Assembly (NCBI GenBank): GCA_016234115.1
Contig: JACRHD010000065.1
Location: forward strand, 62,001-126,000
Reading direction: 5' to 3'
From: Nitrospirota bacterium
GTDB lineage: Bacteria > Nitrospirota > Thermodesulfovibrionia > UBA6902
DNA length: 64,000 bases
Below are positions 30,425 to 42,600 of the stretch, piece by piece. Under the pieces are notes generated by a model, which worked only from the letters and a program-made list of their open reading frames with translations, had not been told where the DNA came from and ran no database searches. The position numbers and the translations under genes are program-made. How positions within the stretch are numbered: the first letter of the stretch is position 1; every line of letters begins with the position of its first letter.

Positions 30425-30853
30425 TCAGAGACAAACCACGGAATCTTCGGTGCCGAATTCATTCGGGATATATTTGTCGGCGAACCAGTCATTCTCCCAT
30501 TTGTTGGTGTCAATCAGGTATCTGAACCTGTATTCCCTGCTGCACGGCAAATCCAGCGTCAGCGTAAAGTCGCCGCTCTTGAGCTTCTTCATCCTGTTTT
30601 CAGTCAGGTTCCAGTTATTAAAATCTCCGACAACAGTCACCATCCTGGCGTTATGCGCGGCCTCTTTCGGCAGCCTGAACGTCACCTTGCAGAAGGCTTC
30701 GTTGGTCTTCATATACTGCTTCTTCAGGCTCTTCGGCTCCGCCTGTTTCTTTGACTTTGCCGGGGACTTTGCCGGGGACTTTGCCGGAGCGGCCTTCCTG
30801 ACAGGCGAGGCTTCCACTGCGCCGTACGCAGCTTTCATTATTGCTTTCTTCAT
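30425..30853 (-). CDS. Glycogen-binding (CBM48/AMPK1-like) protein
   Basis: CKVTFRLPKEAAHNARMVTVVGDFNNWNLTENRMKKLKSGDFTLTLDLPCSREYRFRYLID. Confidence 0.85.
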   Translation of the reverse strand: MKKAIMKAAYGAVEASPVRKAAPAKSPAKSPAKSKKQAEPKSLKKQYMKTNEAFCKVTFRLPKEAAHNARMVTVVGDFNNWNLTENRMKKLKSGDFTLTLDLPCSREYRFRYLIDTNKWENDWFADKYIPNEFGTEDSVVCL

Positions 30854-31110
30854 GATACCTCCCGGTATAAAAAATGTTTATTGATCATAATATTAGTATT
30901 TTTTCCATTAATTTTCCACATGTTTTTGAAAAGGACGTCAACCCTCCGTATCTGCGGGACAAATCCCCCTCTTTGAAAAAGACCAACAGTAGGCGCCTTA
31001 AGCAGGGGCGAGGGGAAATTTTCTATGAATGCGTCTTATTTCAAAATCCCCCTTCATCCCCCTTTTTCAAAGGGGGGAATACCCTTCTCTCTTCAGGAAA
31101 GTCGAGGCGC

Positions 31111-31374
31111 TCACGCAGGCATTTCCTTCTCTTCGAAGTTTTTTATAAACTCACCGATCTTCACGCCGAGATAAATGCATTTAATATTGTCCATGCATTC
31201 ATCGGCGTCTATCTTTTCAAGGTGGGTCACGAGTTCATGAGAGTTTTTCCTGAGTTTTATATCGTACGTCTTCAGCTCCCTGTTAAAATCGATGCCCATC
31301 GATATTCCATGCCCTCCGATCTCGGGATACATTTCCATGATTTTGTCCTTCAGCGCAACGTTTGAATAACCCAT
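31111..31374 (-). CDS. Small hypothetical protein (87 aa) beside ferritin-like genes
   Basis: MGYSNVALKDKIMEMYPEIGGHGISMGIDFNRELKTYDIKLRKNSHELVTHLEKIDADECMDNIKCIYLGVKIGEFIKNFEEKEMPA; ORF track extends it upstream to 31473. Confidence 0.7.
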   Translation of the reverse strand: MGYSNVALKDKIMEMYPEIGGHGISMGIDFNRELKTYDIKLRKNSHELVTHLEKIDADECMDNIKCIYLGVKIGEFIKNFEEKEMPA

Positions 31375-31394
31375 TCGGTCTCCTTCTGAATTCC

Positions 31395-31420
31395 GGGCGA
31401 CCCGCCGGGTCGCCCCTACA
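31395..31420. repeat. GTAGGGGCGACCC-type palindrome
   Basis: GGGCGACCCGCCGGGTCGCCCCTAC; related copies at 54137 and 55323. Confidence 0.85.
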
Positions 31421-31427
31421 ATGTGTT

Positions 31428-31928
31428 TTACGCCCAGGGCGTCCCTCCGTCTACCATGCTGTGCTCCTCCCACATAAACCAGTTGCCGGTATCCTGCAGG
31501 AAATCGTATGTGTTTGCGAAGACCTCGTAATGCTGCTCTTCTTCCATGATGAGCCTGGCAAAAAGAGTCTTCTCTTTCTTCGTTTTTGATTTCGACATCA
31601 ACTTCCTGTAGAATTCGACCCCTTCTTTTTCCATGTGCATGGCTATCTTGAAGGCCTCCAGCTCATCCGTCGCGGCCCGGACCTTCGACATCATTACGTC
31701 TTTCAGTGATTCAAAAACCGTCCTTACGCTCTTAATCTGGTGAAAATCTTTGACCTGCATATCAAGTCCGTTTAAAATATTATTTACAATTTCAAGGTGT
31801 CTTTTTTCGTCCTCAGTCACGGTCTCGAACATCTTCTTGCCGGCCGGATGCCTCATCTTCTTGCCGGCTTCGGTGTAAAACCTGATAGCGTCGGTTTCCA
31901 TTTTTTTAGATATCTCGATGGCATTCAT
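31428..31928 (-). CDS. Ferritin-like / rubrerythrin-type protein
   Basis: AIEISKKMETDAIRFYTEAGKKMRHPAGKKMFETVTEDEKRHLEIVN...MHMEKEGVEFYRKL...LIMEEEQHYEVF. Confidence 0.85.
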   Translation of the reverse strand: MNAIEISKKMETDAIRFYTEAGKKMRHPAGKKMFETVTEDEKRHLEIVNNILNGLDMQVKDFHQIKSVRTVFESLKDVMMSKVRAATDELEAFKIAMHMEKEGVEFYRKLMSKSKTKKEKTLFARLIMEEEQHYEVFANTYDFLQDTGNWFMWEEHSMVDGGTPWA

Positions 31929-31979
31929 ATTGCTGCGCCTCCTTTAAATAAGTCTTGCCTTGCCGGAACGCCCCGCAGT

Positions 31980-32507
31980 TTAAGGCGGGGTCCCCCGCTC
32001 TAACGGGGTTTGTCCATATATTTTTATGAGTTTAAGTCTCAGGTCTTTAAGATAATTAATATGCTTTGTCTCCTGGGCCTCCATTTCGCTGAAAAAAACT
32101 CTTGCATTGGCGTCTTTTGATTTCAGGGAGAGCCTGTGGTAAAAATTGAAAGACTTGCCCTCTATCTCCATGGCCAGTGTCAACGCTCCTCTTTCGTCCT
32201 TGAATGTATACTTTTCAATCTTCGCCTCAAGGCCCTTTACGGGTATCGCGGCCTCCGTTAAAGGGGCCTCGGCGCTCTTTCTGAATTCCCCGAAACTCTT
32301 TATCTCCACGTCTCCCCTTATGGACTGGTATAAATACTGAATATAATCCATGTGCCTTTCTTCCCACGCTGCAAGTTCGCAGAAAGTCTTTTTCGCTTCA
32401 CCGCTGTCTGATATTTCAGAAGCATTCGTGTAAAACTCCATGGTCCCCTTCTCCATCAGAAAGGCCTCGATAAGGGACTGCTGCAAATCTTCTTTACCGG
32501 TAAGCAT
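31980..32507 (-). CDS. Ferritin-like / rubrerythrin-type protein
   Basis: AFLMEKGTMEFYTNASEISDSGEAKKTFCELAAWEERHMDYIQ...AMEIEGKSFNFYHRL...EMEAQETKHINYL. Confidence 0.85.
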   Translation of the reverse strand: MLTGKEDLQQSLIEAFLMEKGTMEFYTNASEISDSGEAKKTFCELAAWEERHMDYIQYLYQSIRGDVEIKSFGEFRKSAEAPLTEAAIPVKGLEAKIEKYTFKDERGALTLAMEIEGKSFNFYHRLSLKSKDANARVFFSEMEAQETKHINYLKDLRLKLIKIYGQTPLERGTPP

Positions 32508-32600
32508 CGAAATTATTTCTCCCTGATCTCAGTAGTTGATAGCCGGTAGTTGTGGAGGAAAGGAAGCAGGCCCCCTTATCTACTGACTACTTTCTTATTG

Positions 32601-33029
32601 TCATGTTCTCAAATACACATCATACAGCGCCTTTCCCGTAAAGAAATCCGCCCACGCGATCCCTATGTCGGGAAGCGTTGATTTAAAGAACCAGTCTGAC
32701 GGCGGCACAGACCTCGCCGCGAATTCGGCAAGGCTGTAATGGGCCATGAACACTGTTCCATAGATAACAATTATGCCGTTAAAGAGATATCCGTATATGC
32801 ATGTCTTCCTGGATGTAAAGAGCGCGGTGACTGCCACGACGTCCAGCAGTGGAAACAGAAACGAAAGAAACCTCGCCCCGTCGAATGTGACGATCTCGGG
32901 ATTGATCCTGTCATGGACCATAAAATTATGGATCCTATAGTGCAGCATAAGTCCCGAAGCCGCAAGAAGGAAAAGCGCCGTCAAAAGTATTTTTTTGTTA
33001 TGCATGATGAATTCTGTTCCAATGGCCAC
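32601..33029 (-). CDS. Small multi-TM membrane protein
   Basis: About four hydrophobic segments; internal start MHNKKILLTALFLLAASGLML possible at 33005. Confidence 0.6.
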   Translation of the reverse strand: MAIGTEFIMHNKKILLTALFLLAASGLMLHYRIHNFMVHDRINPEIVTFDGARFLSFLFPLLDVVAVTALFTSRKTCIYGYLFNGIIVIYGTVFMAHYSLAEFAARSVPPSDWFFKSTLPDIGIAWADFFTGKALYDVYLRT

Positions 33030-33033
33030 TCGC

Positions 33034-33108
33034 CGTCATTCCCGCAGTCCTTAAGCGGGAATCCAGACTAAAGGCACTGGATGCCCGATTAAAAACGTCG
33101 GGCATGAC
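33034..33108. repeat. GTCATTCCCGC nested palindromic repeat, copy 1
   Basis: GTCATTCCCGCAGTCCTTAAGCGGGAATCCAG...CTGGATGCCCGATTAAAAACGTCGGGCATGAC. Confidence 0.88.
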
Positions 33109-33140
33109 GGAATTCGGTCTATGTTGATCAATTGTGAATC

Positions 33141-33245
33141 TCAAAACGAAAACCTCGCCAAATGGCCCAAATAAAAAGTAAGGCTTATCATGATGATGTG
33201 CAGTATCCACCAGCCGGGTTTATATCTCAGGAAATGTTTGATCAT
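33141..33245 (-). CDS. Tiny membrane protein (34 aa), GWWxxH motif
   Basis: MIKHFLRYKPGWWILHIIMISLTFYLGHLARFSF*; preceded by GGAGGTGAC; one nt after the stop of its upstream paralogue. Confidence 0.65.
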   Translation of the reverse strand: MIKHFLRYKPGWWILHIIMISLTFYLGHLARFSF

Positions 33246-33246
33246 G

Positions 33247-33363
33247 TCACCTCCACAAAAGGTTCCCGAGCGCATAAACCGTCGCGATTCCGAGAAGGTG
33301 GACTATCCACCATCCGGCCCTGAGAAATCCTATTTTCCTGTTGAAAGTCCCGAAATCCATCAT
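33247..33363 (-). CDS. Tiny membrane protein (38 aa), GWWxxH motif
   Basis: MMDFGTFNRKIGFLRAGWWIVHLLGIATVYALGNLLWR*; preceded by GGGAGGTGG; resembles the neighbouring 34-aa ORF. Confidence 0.65.
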   Translation of the reverse strand: MMDFGTFNRKIGFLRAGWWIVHLLGIATVYALGNLLWR

Positions 33364-33483
33364 CCACCTCCCTTGCAAACTTCTCATCAGAGAATGAATC
33401 TTATGCTGATTGTATCACACTAATTCGCCGTGTCAACAGGGAGAAAATTCGGGATTGTATTCAGGGAGTTTCACAGATTACCT

Positions 33484-33539
33484 TAGCGTCGGGGTTTATC
33501 CCCGACGAAAAGGCCGTCCCCAGTAAATCAGGGCGCTAC
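33484..33539. repeat. GTAGCGTCGGGG...GGGCGCTAC element, copy A
   Basis: TAGCGTCGGGGTTTATCCCCGACGAAAAGGCCGTCCCCAGTAAATCAGGGCGCTAC; aligns with 51371-51429. Confidence 0.85.
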
Positions 33540-33622
33540 CAGTCCGATAAAAGGATGTTAAATAAGGGATTGATATCTGGAAGGATTCCAGAAATACAAT
33601 AACGGTTTGAACGCGACGCAAT

Positions 33623-36600
33623 TTACTGCTGCTGCAAATAGACCGTGCCGTCCTGGCCGCTGCCGTAATATCCTGTTCCCCTCAGCGAATTAATATTCAA
33701 GAGAGGTAATGCAAGAGAGTCGTAGTATACAGCGACCCTTCCGCCGCCGCCGCCCACGCCGGTCCCGTTGCCTCCGCCGTTTGCGGTGATAATCCCTGTG
33801 CCGGTGATATTTGTCGCGGATATATTCACAGCGCCGCCAGAACCGTCGCCTGCGGCGCTGCCGCCGCTTTCGCCGCCGTTTGAAATGATCGCGCCGTCGA
33901 GCGTTATGCTTCCGGCCTCAATGAGTATTAACCCTCCGCCGTCGCCTCCGACAGGCCAGCCCCATGAGCCGCCGCCGCTGCCGAGATCTACAGGATCTGC
34001 AACACTGCCATATACAGGATTTGAATTGCCGCTGTAAGCGCCGCCGAGTCCGCCGTAGCTTCCGCCGGCCCCATTGCTTGAACCATAAACATTCCCCAAT
34101 GTGCGCCCCTGCTCATTATATCCCCGACCGCCGATGTAGCCCCTGCCCGTCACGTCAATCCGGCCCGTTGCATCAATGCTCAGATTGCCGACAGTGAGAT
34201 CAAGCCGTGATGTGAAACCGGCTGTTGCGTCATAGTGGGTCAGCATCCCGTATTCAGCAATGGTCATTGTATTTGCAATCTCTATAAAATCGCCCATTAT
34301 CAGATAGCCGCCTCGCCTGAAAGTCATGTTGTCGAATTTATAAACACCTGCATATGATTTTCCGGCTCCAGCAATATTGCTGAAGTTCAAGCCGTTCTCA
34401 TTCGGGGTCTTCACAATTATTGTATTCGCTGAATTGGAGAGAATTGCGAATGTCTCTGCCTGGCTGATGTCGGGATTGATCCTCAATCCCGACAATCCGC
34501 CGGGCAGCAACGCCATTAATCCATCTGTGGTAAGAGTGTCCGGTGTGACATCAACAGTTGTCCCGAAACCGATAGGCGTCAAAGGAGTGGATTCCGGTGA
34601 TGCGCCGTTTGGATTTCCATTGCCGTCAACGACATTGTTATCAATATAGAGGGAACCTTCACCGCCTGTGTATTTTATATAGACCGTTCCCGCACTGGAT
34701 TTCCTGTCATCATATCCTGAATAACCGCGGCCGCCAAAAGCAGTTATGTTGTAAAGATTGTTAAGATTGCTGCCCGGATCAATCAGGTCTGCATAAACAG
34801 CCACCCTGCCGCCTCCGCCGCCGACTCCATTGCCTTCGCCTCCGCCGTTGGCTGTAATAAAACCATCTCCTGACAGTAAAGACGTATTTATCAGTATCGA
34901 ACCGCCCGATCCTGCACCCGCGGCAGAGCCTCCGCTGGTTGAACCGTCTGCTGAAATAATTCCGTCAGCTATAACTTCCTGGGATGCATTAACGGTAATG
35001 CGTCCTCCTCCGCTGCCTCCGGGATTCCAGCCCCATGCGCCGCCTCCGCTGCCGATATATACAGGATACTTCGGATCGCCATAAACTAAATACGCGCTGT
35101 TATTTTGATAACCCGCGCCCAGACCTCCGTAGCTTCCGCCTGCGCCGTTACTTGATCCATACACATTCCCTAATGTACGTCCCTGCTCAGAATATCCCGC
35201 GCCGCCGGTATACCCTTTACCTTTTACGTCAATTGAGCTTCCGGTATCAATCTGAACGGCCTGCGCATTAATTACGAGCCCGGCTTCAAGCGCTTTGCCG
35301 TGCGAGAGCACGGAATTACCGGTGATCAGGAGCCTGCCCGTTGTTGTTATAACTTCATCCGCAATTGCCCTTGCGGAATTTTTGATAGTGATATTGTCGA
35401 ATGTATATCCGCCCGGAATTCTTGTAGTATCATTCGGTGTTGAATTGCCAAATCCGTCAATGATCAGATTGCCGAAGGTCTGTCCCGGTCGTTTTATGTA
35501 AACGGTCCCGTTGCCGCCGGGTGAACCATAATAGCCTGTGCCGCCGACCGCCCTGAAATTTTGCTCAGGGACCGTCAAATCACCGGTTAATGTAATCGAA
35601 ATTCTTCCGCCGCCTGCGCCGGAACCGTTTCCATTGCCTCCGCCATTTGCGGTGATCGATCCAGTTCCGCTGAGATTTCCTGTAACAACATTCACCGTGC
35701 CGCCGGAGCCGTCGCCTGCCGCGCTGCCGTCGCTTTCACCGCCGTTTGAAATAATCGCACCGTCAAGTGTTATATTGTCCGCCCTTATGAATATCAATCC
35801 GCCGCCGTCACCGCCGATGGTCCAGCCCCATGAACCTCCGCCGCTTCCGAAGTCAACGGGATTGGTAAGGCTGCCGTAAATGCTGTTTGACACACTTCCT
35901 TCATGTCCGGCAGCAAGCCCTCCGTAGCTGCCTCCTGCTCCTCCATTAGCTCCATAAACATTCCCCAGGGTGCGTCCCTGCTCAGAATATCCCCTGCCGC
36001 CGATATAACCTCTGCCTGTTACATCGATCCTGCCTGTGGGATCAATATGAAGATTTTTCACTTTAAGGTCGAGCCATGATATAAAACTCGTGGAAATGTC
36101 ATAGTGCGTCAGCATTCCATATTCTGAAATATTCATTGTGTCAGTAATCTCAAACAGATCGCCTGCCATGAGATAGCCGCCGCGCCTGAAGATCAGATTA
36201 TCGTATTTGTGGTAACCGGAATATGTTTTTCCCGCGCCCGCGATATCGGAGAAGTTCGCGCCATTCTCGTTAGGCGTTGATACGGTTATCGTATTGCCGG
36301 TATTGGACTGAATGATAAAAGTCTCGCCCTGATTGATGTCGGGATTTATTCTAAGGCCCGGCAGGCTGCCCGGCAGCATTGACACAAGTCCGTCCGTAGT
36401 CAGTGTATCTGATGTAACGTCCGCTATCGTGCCGAAACCGATGGGCGTCAGAACAACCGGCTGGGCCGCGGTGCCGTTGGGGTTGCCGTTTGCGTCAACT
36501 TCATTTGAATCAATATAAAGATTTCCGTTTTCCTGATTGCCGTATTTAACATATACTGTTCCGGTAGTTGACCTTCTCTCGTCATAGTAACCACGCCCGC

Positions 36601-39600
36601 CGAAGGAGGTTATGTTATATAAATTATTCAGATTATTGTTTGGGTCTACATAGTCGCAATACACCGCGACCCGGCCGCCGCCGCCGCCTGTTCCATTTCC
36701 ATTGCCGCCGCCGTTTGCAGCGATAAAACCATTCCCTGCAAGTTTTGAAGTATTGATAAGCACGGAGCCGCCTGAACCATCGCCTGCTGCGGAGCCTTCG
36801 CTCTCACCGCCTTTAGCGCTTATGCTGCCGTTGACTGTCACAGATTGAGAGGCATTAATTGTGATCCTTCCGCCGCCGTCTCCGCCGATAGTCCAGCCCC
36901 ATGAACCGCCGCCGCTGCCGAGATATACAGGATTCTTCGGATCGCCATAGACCAGATACGCACTGTTACCTTGATACCCCGCGCCTCCGCCTCCGTAACT
37001 CCCTCCCGCTCCTCCGCCGGACCCATAAACATTGCCTAAGGTACGTCCCTGTTCAGAATATCCCCTGCCGCCGATGTTACCTCTTCCTGTTACATCGATT
37101 GAGCTGCCTTCATCAACCTGCACGGCTGCCGCATTTATCACAAGGCCGTTCTCATTGCCGTTGTTGTGGGTAAGAATGGAATTGCCGGTGACCAGCAATT
37201 TGCCGGTTATGGAAAATGGGTCATATGCAATAACACGCGCGTTGTCGCGGAGAGTTACCGAATCAAAAACATATCCGGGCGGGATTGTGAGATTTGTCCA
37301 GGGCGATGACGGGCCCTGTCCGGTAATGACCAGCTCGGCCTTGTTGGACTGTATAAACACAACTGTGCCGTTTGAGCCGTTGCCGTATTGTCCGAATCCT
37401 CCAAGGGCCTTTACATTGCCCTGATCCAGAGTTGCCATGTCAGTGTAATTAATTGCTATCCTTCCGCCCCCTGCGCCGGTGCCGTTTCCACTGCCGCCGC
37501 CGTTTGACATAATGCTGCCGGAACCGGACAGTGTTGCAGTGCTGATATTAATACCGCCGCCGCTTCCGTCACCTGCCGCGGAGCCGTCGCTTTCTCCGCC
37601 ATTGCTCTTTATTGCGCCGTCCACTGTTATATTGATCGTGTTTAATTTGATCAGGCCTCCGCCGTCGCCGCCGATAGTCCATCCCCATGAGCCGCCGCCG
37701 CTGCCCAACTCCTGCGGGTCAGTGAGATAACCGTAAACACTGTTAGGTATTGCGCCGCTGTAGCTTCCGCCGACTCCTCCATAACTTCCACCTGCGCCTC
37801 CACCGGAGCCATAGACATTCCCTGCGGTACGTCCCTGCTCATAATATCCTCTGCCGCCAATGTAGCCTTTGCCCGTTACATCCAGTGAGCTTGTTCCGTC
37901 AATAGATAAACTCCATGCGGAAATATTAAGGCTGAATTCCTGAGCCGTGTCGGTATCTGAATGAGTAAGCGCCGCGCCGTTCAGCAGATCAATATTTTTA
38001 AAGCTGTGAGTTCCATTGACTGTAACCGTTGCGCCGGAGATCCGCAGGTTCTTATTGTCGAATGTGGCATCACCTTCGCCGATAACTGTCGGAGCATTTA
38101 TTGTCGTCCAGACAGTGCCCGCGTTGAAGGTTGCGGTCTCAGTTGCCTTCCAGATGTCCATCATGCCGTTTTGATATATATCCTGTATCTCAGCGGCAGA
38201 CAGCGAACGGCTGAAAAGGGCCACTTCATCAATACTGCCGTCAACATCGAATTCCGAACTGGAATACGTTCCTATACGAATGCTGCCGTTTACATCGGCA
38301 ACAGGGTTAGGATCGTATTGCTCGCTTCCAAGCTGAACTCCATCCACATAAAGCCTGTAAACCCCATTCTCCCTTGTTACAGCAAGGGCATACCACCTGT
38401 TCGGTTCAGGAGTCCATGGTCTTACGACACCCTCGTATGGATTCCATGCAAATACAAGATTGGGGCCGTACACAGGGTGCTGCTGGAAATCAAATTCGAA
38501 GCCTCCCGACGATGAACCGGATTGCTGATAAATGAACATACTGTCTTTGACCTGATTAAGCTTTACCCATAAATTCAGAGTAAAATTATTTAATCCCAAA
38601 TCCCATACTGTGCTCTCCTGAACATTCACGAAGTCCCCTGATCCGTCAAAGCTGTATGCGCTGTCCGGCAAACTGTTCCCGTCCACTGTAAGCGTTGCTC
38701 CGGTGACAGAGCCGTTGTTATTCCGTCCGCTCTCATCATTCGCATTTCCATTAAAAGGATAGTATGCAACAAGACTTATATCGGGCGCAGATTCTCTATT
38801 CCCTGCCTTATCAACGCCGACGGAATAAAATTCATAATCACCATCACCGCCCATCTTTGTTGAATCAAAAACTATTGTTCCCGTATCTCCATTTTGCGGC
38901 GAGAACTTGCCTTCAGCATTTCCTGCGTCCGCATTCGTATACCTGTTGAACGTGCCGATGCCGTTTCTGCGGAAATAAAGCTCTACATGGTCAAGGTCTT
39001 CAAGACCGGACACTACCTGATACGTTATTGTTGTCGATGCGTTTAGCCCGGGATCGTCAATTGAGGTCACGACTGTCTCAGGCGGAGTAATGTCGGCGTC
39101 GGTGATGGTAAAATCGACCGGTATCGCGGCCCGTTCATTGCCTGCTTCATCCCTTGCGTACGCCCTGACCGTTACGCCGGGCTCAGAAATACCGAAGGGG
39201 ATGTCGAAGCTGAATGACGCGCTTGCAGCCTGCGCCGCCGGGGCTATCGCCTGAGAGCCTGATAAGGTCAGCGCGCCGGTCGTCTCATATCTGATCTCCG
39301 TCACCCCGACCGCGTCCGATGCTGAAATATTTATGTTGACCGTGTCGCCATAGTTGAACGGCGTCCCGTGTGCAGGCTCAGTAATCGCAATTGAAGGCGC
39401 AGTGTTATCAACAACATTCAATGTGATTGATTCAATCCCGGATGTATTGCCGCCTGTGTCTTCAGCCCGTACGTTGACGGTAATAGCGCCCCCGACTGCC
39501 GCCGCGCCCGAAACATTAAATGCAAAATTCTGCGTTGTGTCGGCAGACGCCGGGGATATCTGCTTCATATCCGAATATGAGGCCTCGCCCGACACCTCCA

Positions 39601-42600
39601 TGAAAACCTTCGATACCCCTCCAAGCTCATCCTGCGCCCTCACTCTGACTGATACCTGTTCACCCCTTTCAACGTCCGAGCCGCCGGCAGGACTCAATAT
39701 GCCGACAGTTGGAGCAGGGTCCAACGCCGTATTGACCGCGACATCAACAGACACTGCCGGTATGCCGGGACCGTATACATTTATTTGCGTGCCGCCGTCT
39801 CTTTTGGCCGTAATTACACCCGACGAGTTCACAGTCGCTGTGGCATTGTCTCCACTGATGAAAGAAATCCCACTATTGAGGACCTGCGATGTCCCGTTGC
39901 TGTAATGCCCGGTCACTATCAATTGCGCCGTCTGACCGATTGCGGCAAGCTCGACGCGCTGAGGGTCCACAGTTATACTGTCGAGGGTAACTATGTCCGC
40001 ATTTACAGTCACCTGTCCCTGTAAACCGCCGTATATCACGGTAATCGCCGCTGAGCCATATGACAGGCCGACAACCTTTCCGGCAGCGCCGACAGAGGCC
40101 ACTGACGGATTGTCGGAAGAGTAAGTCGATTGCGCCGTCACATTCTTCTGCGCCCCGTCCTGATAGTGCGCGGTGACCGCAAGGTTCCGTGACTGGTTGA
40201 CGGCCGTAAAATTGATAACTGCCGGAGTGACCTCGATATGATCAAGGACAGGCGGAGCAGGGACCACGACCGACACAGGGGCGCTCGGGTCCGCCGATTC
40301 ATTCAGATCATAAGCGACAATACTGATCGTATCGCCTGTTGAGGCCTCTATATTGATTGTAAATCCTCCCGAGCCGCCGGCGGACACGCTTACAGTCAGT
40401 CCCGTGTTCAACTCCGTAGCCCTGATCAGGGCGCCGGGGACAGATGAGCCGGTAATCGTCACTACACCGTTTTCAGGATGCGAGACGGAAATAATTGAAG
40501 GCGCGTCCGGCGGGACCCCGGGCGGGGGCTCTACAACTGAAAACTCCAGATAAGACGCCGGATCATTGATATCATTTGATATGTCGAGATTGTTTGTTGC
40601 GAGAATATACAGCTCGTGTTCGCCCGTCTCCAGTCCCGCTATATTGAGCGTGACCACATTGACGCCCGAGTACAAAGGACTGCCTGTCGGATCGTCGAGA
40701 AAATATTTGACCGATTTGACGCCCACGTCATCCGATACGGCAGACTGTATCAGGACCGGCCCGCCGGAGAGGAACTGTTGCCCGTCTTCAGCATTGGTAA
40801 AACTTACAACAGGCATATTGAGGTTCTCGGCAAGTGTGAATGTCATTATATCCTCGCCGGTCTTTGCGAGCGCGTCTGTTGCAACTGCGCGGACCACATG
40901 ATCGCCGAGAGCGAGACCGAGGGTCTTGAGGCTGGATGTGTAGGGCGCAAGATACATGGTCTTAAATGGCAGCGCGTCCCCGTCGAGATAATAACCGACC
41001 TCCCTCACGCCGCCTGTCCATGCCCTGGGCGTGATGTCCACGGATATGCCGTGAAGCACGGGCTGCGCCGGGTCGTCGGGAAGGGTAATAGTCGGGTCAC
41101 CGGCAGTCAGGGCCATGATGAGCGATATTGTAGTGTCGCGCCTGTTTCCTGCTCCGTCATACGCCGTTGCCAGCATCTGGTAAGAATGCCCCGGAACGAG
41201 GTTCGCCGAGTCGATTGTAAATATGAAAGGAGGGAGGTCTCCTTCAAACACCTTCTTCTGGTCTATCAGCGCATACTGAGCGCCCTCTTCATCAAGGTCT
41301 TTTATCCTGGCCTCTACCCTCGAGACGCCGCTTCCCTGATCGGCGGTATAGGCCTCCACTTTGACAAGCTGCCCCGGAAGCACATATTCAGGCGCGACAG
41401 GGGGCTCGACGGAAAGAGATATCTCAGGCGGCGTAATGTCGCCGGGACCGGTCCCGGTCGTAGTGAATGTGCTTTCCCACCGTGCTGATAATTTATTGCC
41501 TTCGAGGTCATATACGTTCTCCGTTATGACTACCGTAAACTCCTTGTTGCCGGCCAGACTTCCCACGGAAGATTGCCATATGGCGACTGTCTTTTCATTT
41601 AATTCAGTAAACCTGAGCTGTCCGGCAATGAGGTTGTCCCCGCTGTCAAAGACATTGAACGCCCCGTTTTCGCCCGTCGTGATTGAATCCTCGTTCATCA
41701 GTTCGCTGAAGAAAGCGGTCACAGGGGAATCAGGATGTATCCCGGTCTCGTTGGGCACGGGCAGCACGTACACCGCGGGGCTGCCGTCTTCAGGGACCCT
41801 GTCGGGAGGGAACTGCCCCACCATGCAGCCTATGGTCCCTACGTACACCTTGAGGTTTATGTTCTGGTCGGCGGCCCCTACACAGGACGATATCTGCCCC
41901 GTCTTAAGAGGATTGACCGTAAAGACCTCCGTTACCTGTTCTCCGGGCAGGATATGTCCGAGACTTCTCACTTCAGGTCCTTCGATGACCTCACAGACCG
42001 GCTCGCCGCCTTCATCCACGTCGCACTTAAGGAGCCAGGCATCGGCGCCCACGTCGAGTCCGAGACTCGCGTACATGGCCGCGATGTCGCCTGTGTTGGT
42101 GATTTGTACCTTCAATTCATAAGGGACATTGCTTTCAACGAAATCCGGATGGCTCACCCGCACGTCGAATGTGGGCGGTCCCTTCACCTCGACTTCCGCC
42201 ATCGCGCTGCCGTTGAAGGGGATCGCCCCGTCCTCCGGGATGCCCGGGCCTGTAACGTAGCCGCCGTAGCTGACCTTTACGTCCCTGACGCCGATCTCGT
42301 CGCCGCGTATTACATACTCCTTTTCCTCCTGTCCGGGCTGGTCGCCGTCCCCGGGCAGTATGTCTCCGAATGAAATGATGCCGTCCGCAGGAGAAATACT
42401 TGAAAGTCCTCCTTCAGGGAATTCAATCGCAGCCGTTACGTCCGAGAGCGTGAAAATACCGGATGTATTCATAAGGAGCAAACGCACTGAAAAGAATTCC
42501 TTCAGGCTCTTGATATTGCCCTCGATGACTATGACTCCCGGTATCGACACATCAGGCTCACCCGGTGGGCCCGGCACGCTCGCCTCAAAGATCACGATCT

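Noticed and set aside
30958-31090. aaatccccc...ttcaaaggggg segments (also 22553-22585 and 59304-59335) as a distinct mobile element
   Set aside because: Copies are degenerate and short; boundaries could not be defined by eye, so they are noted only as possible repeat remnants.
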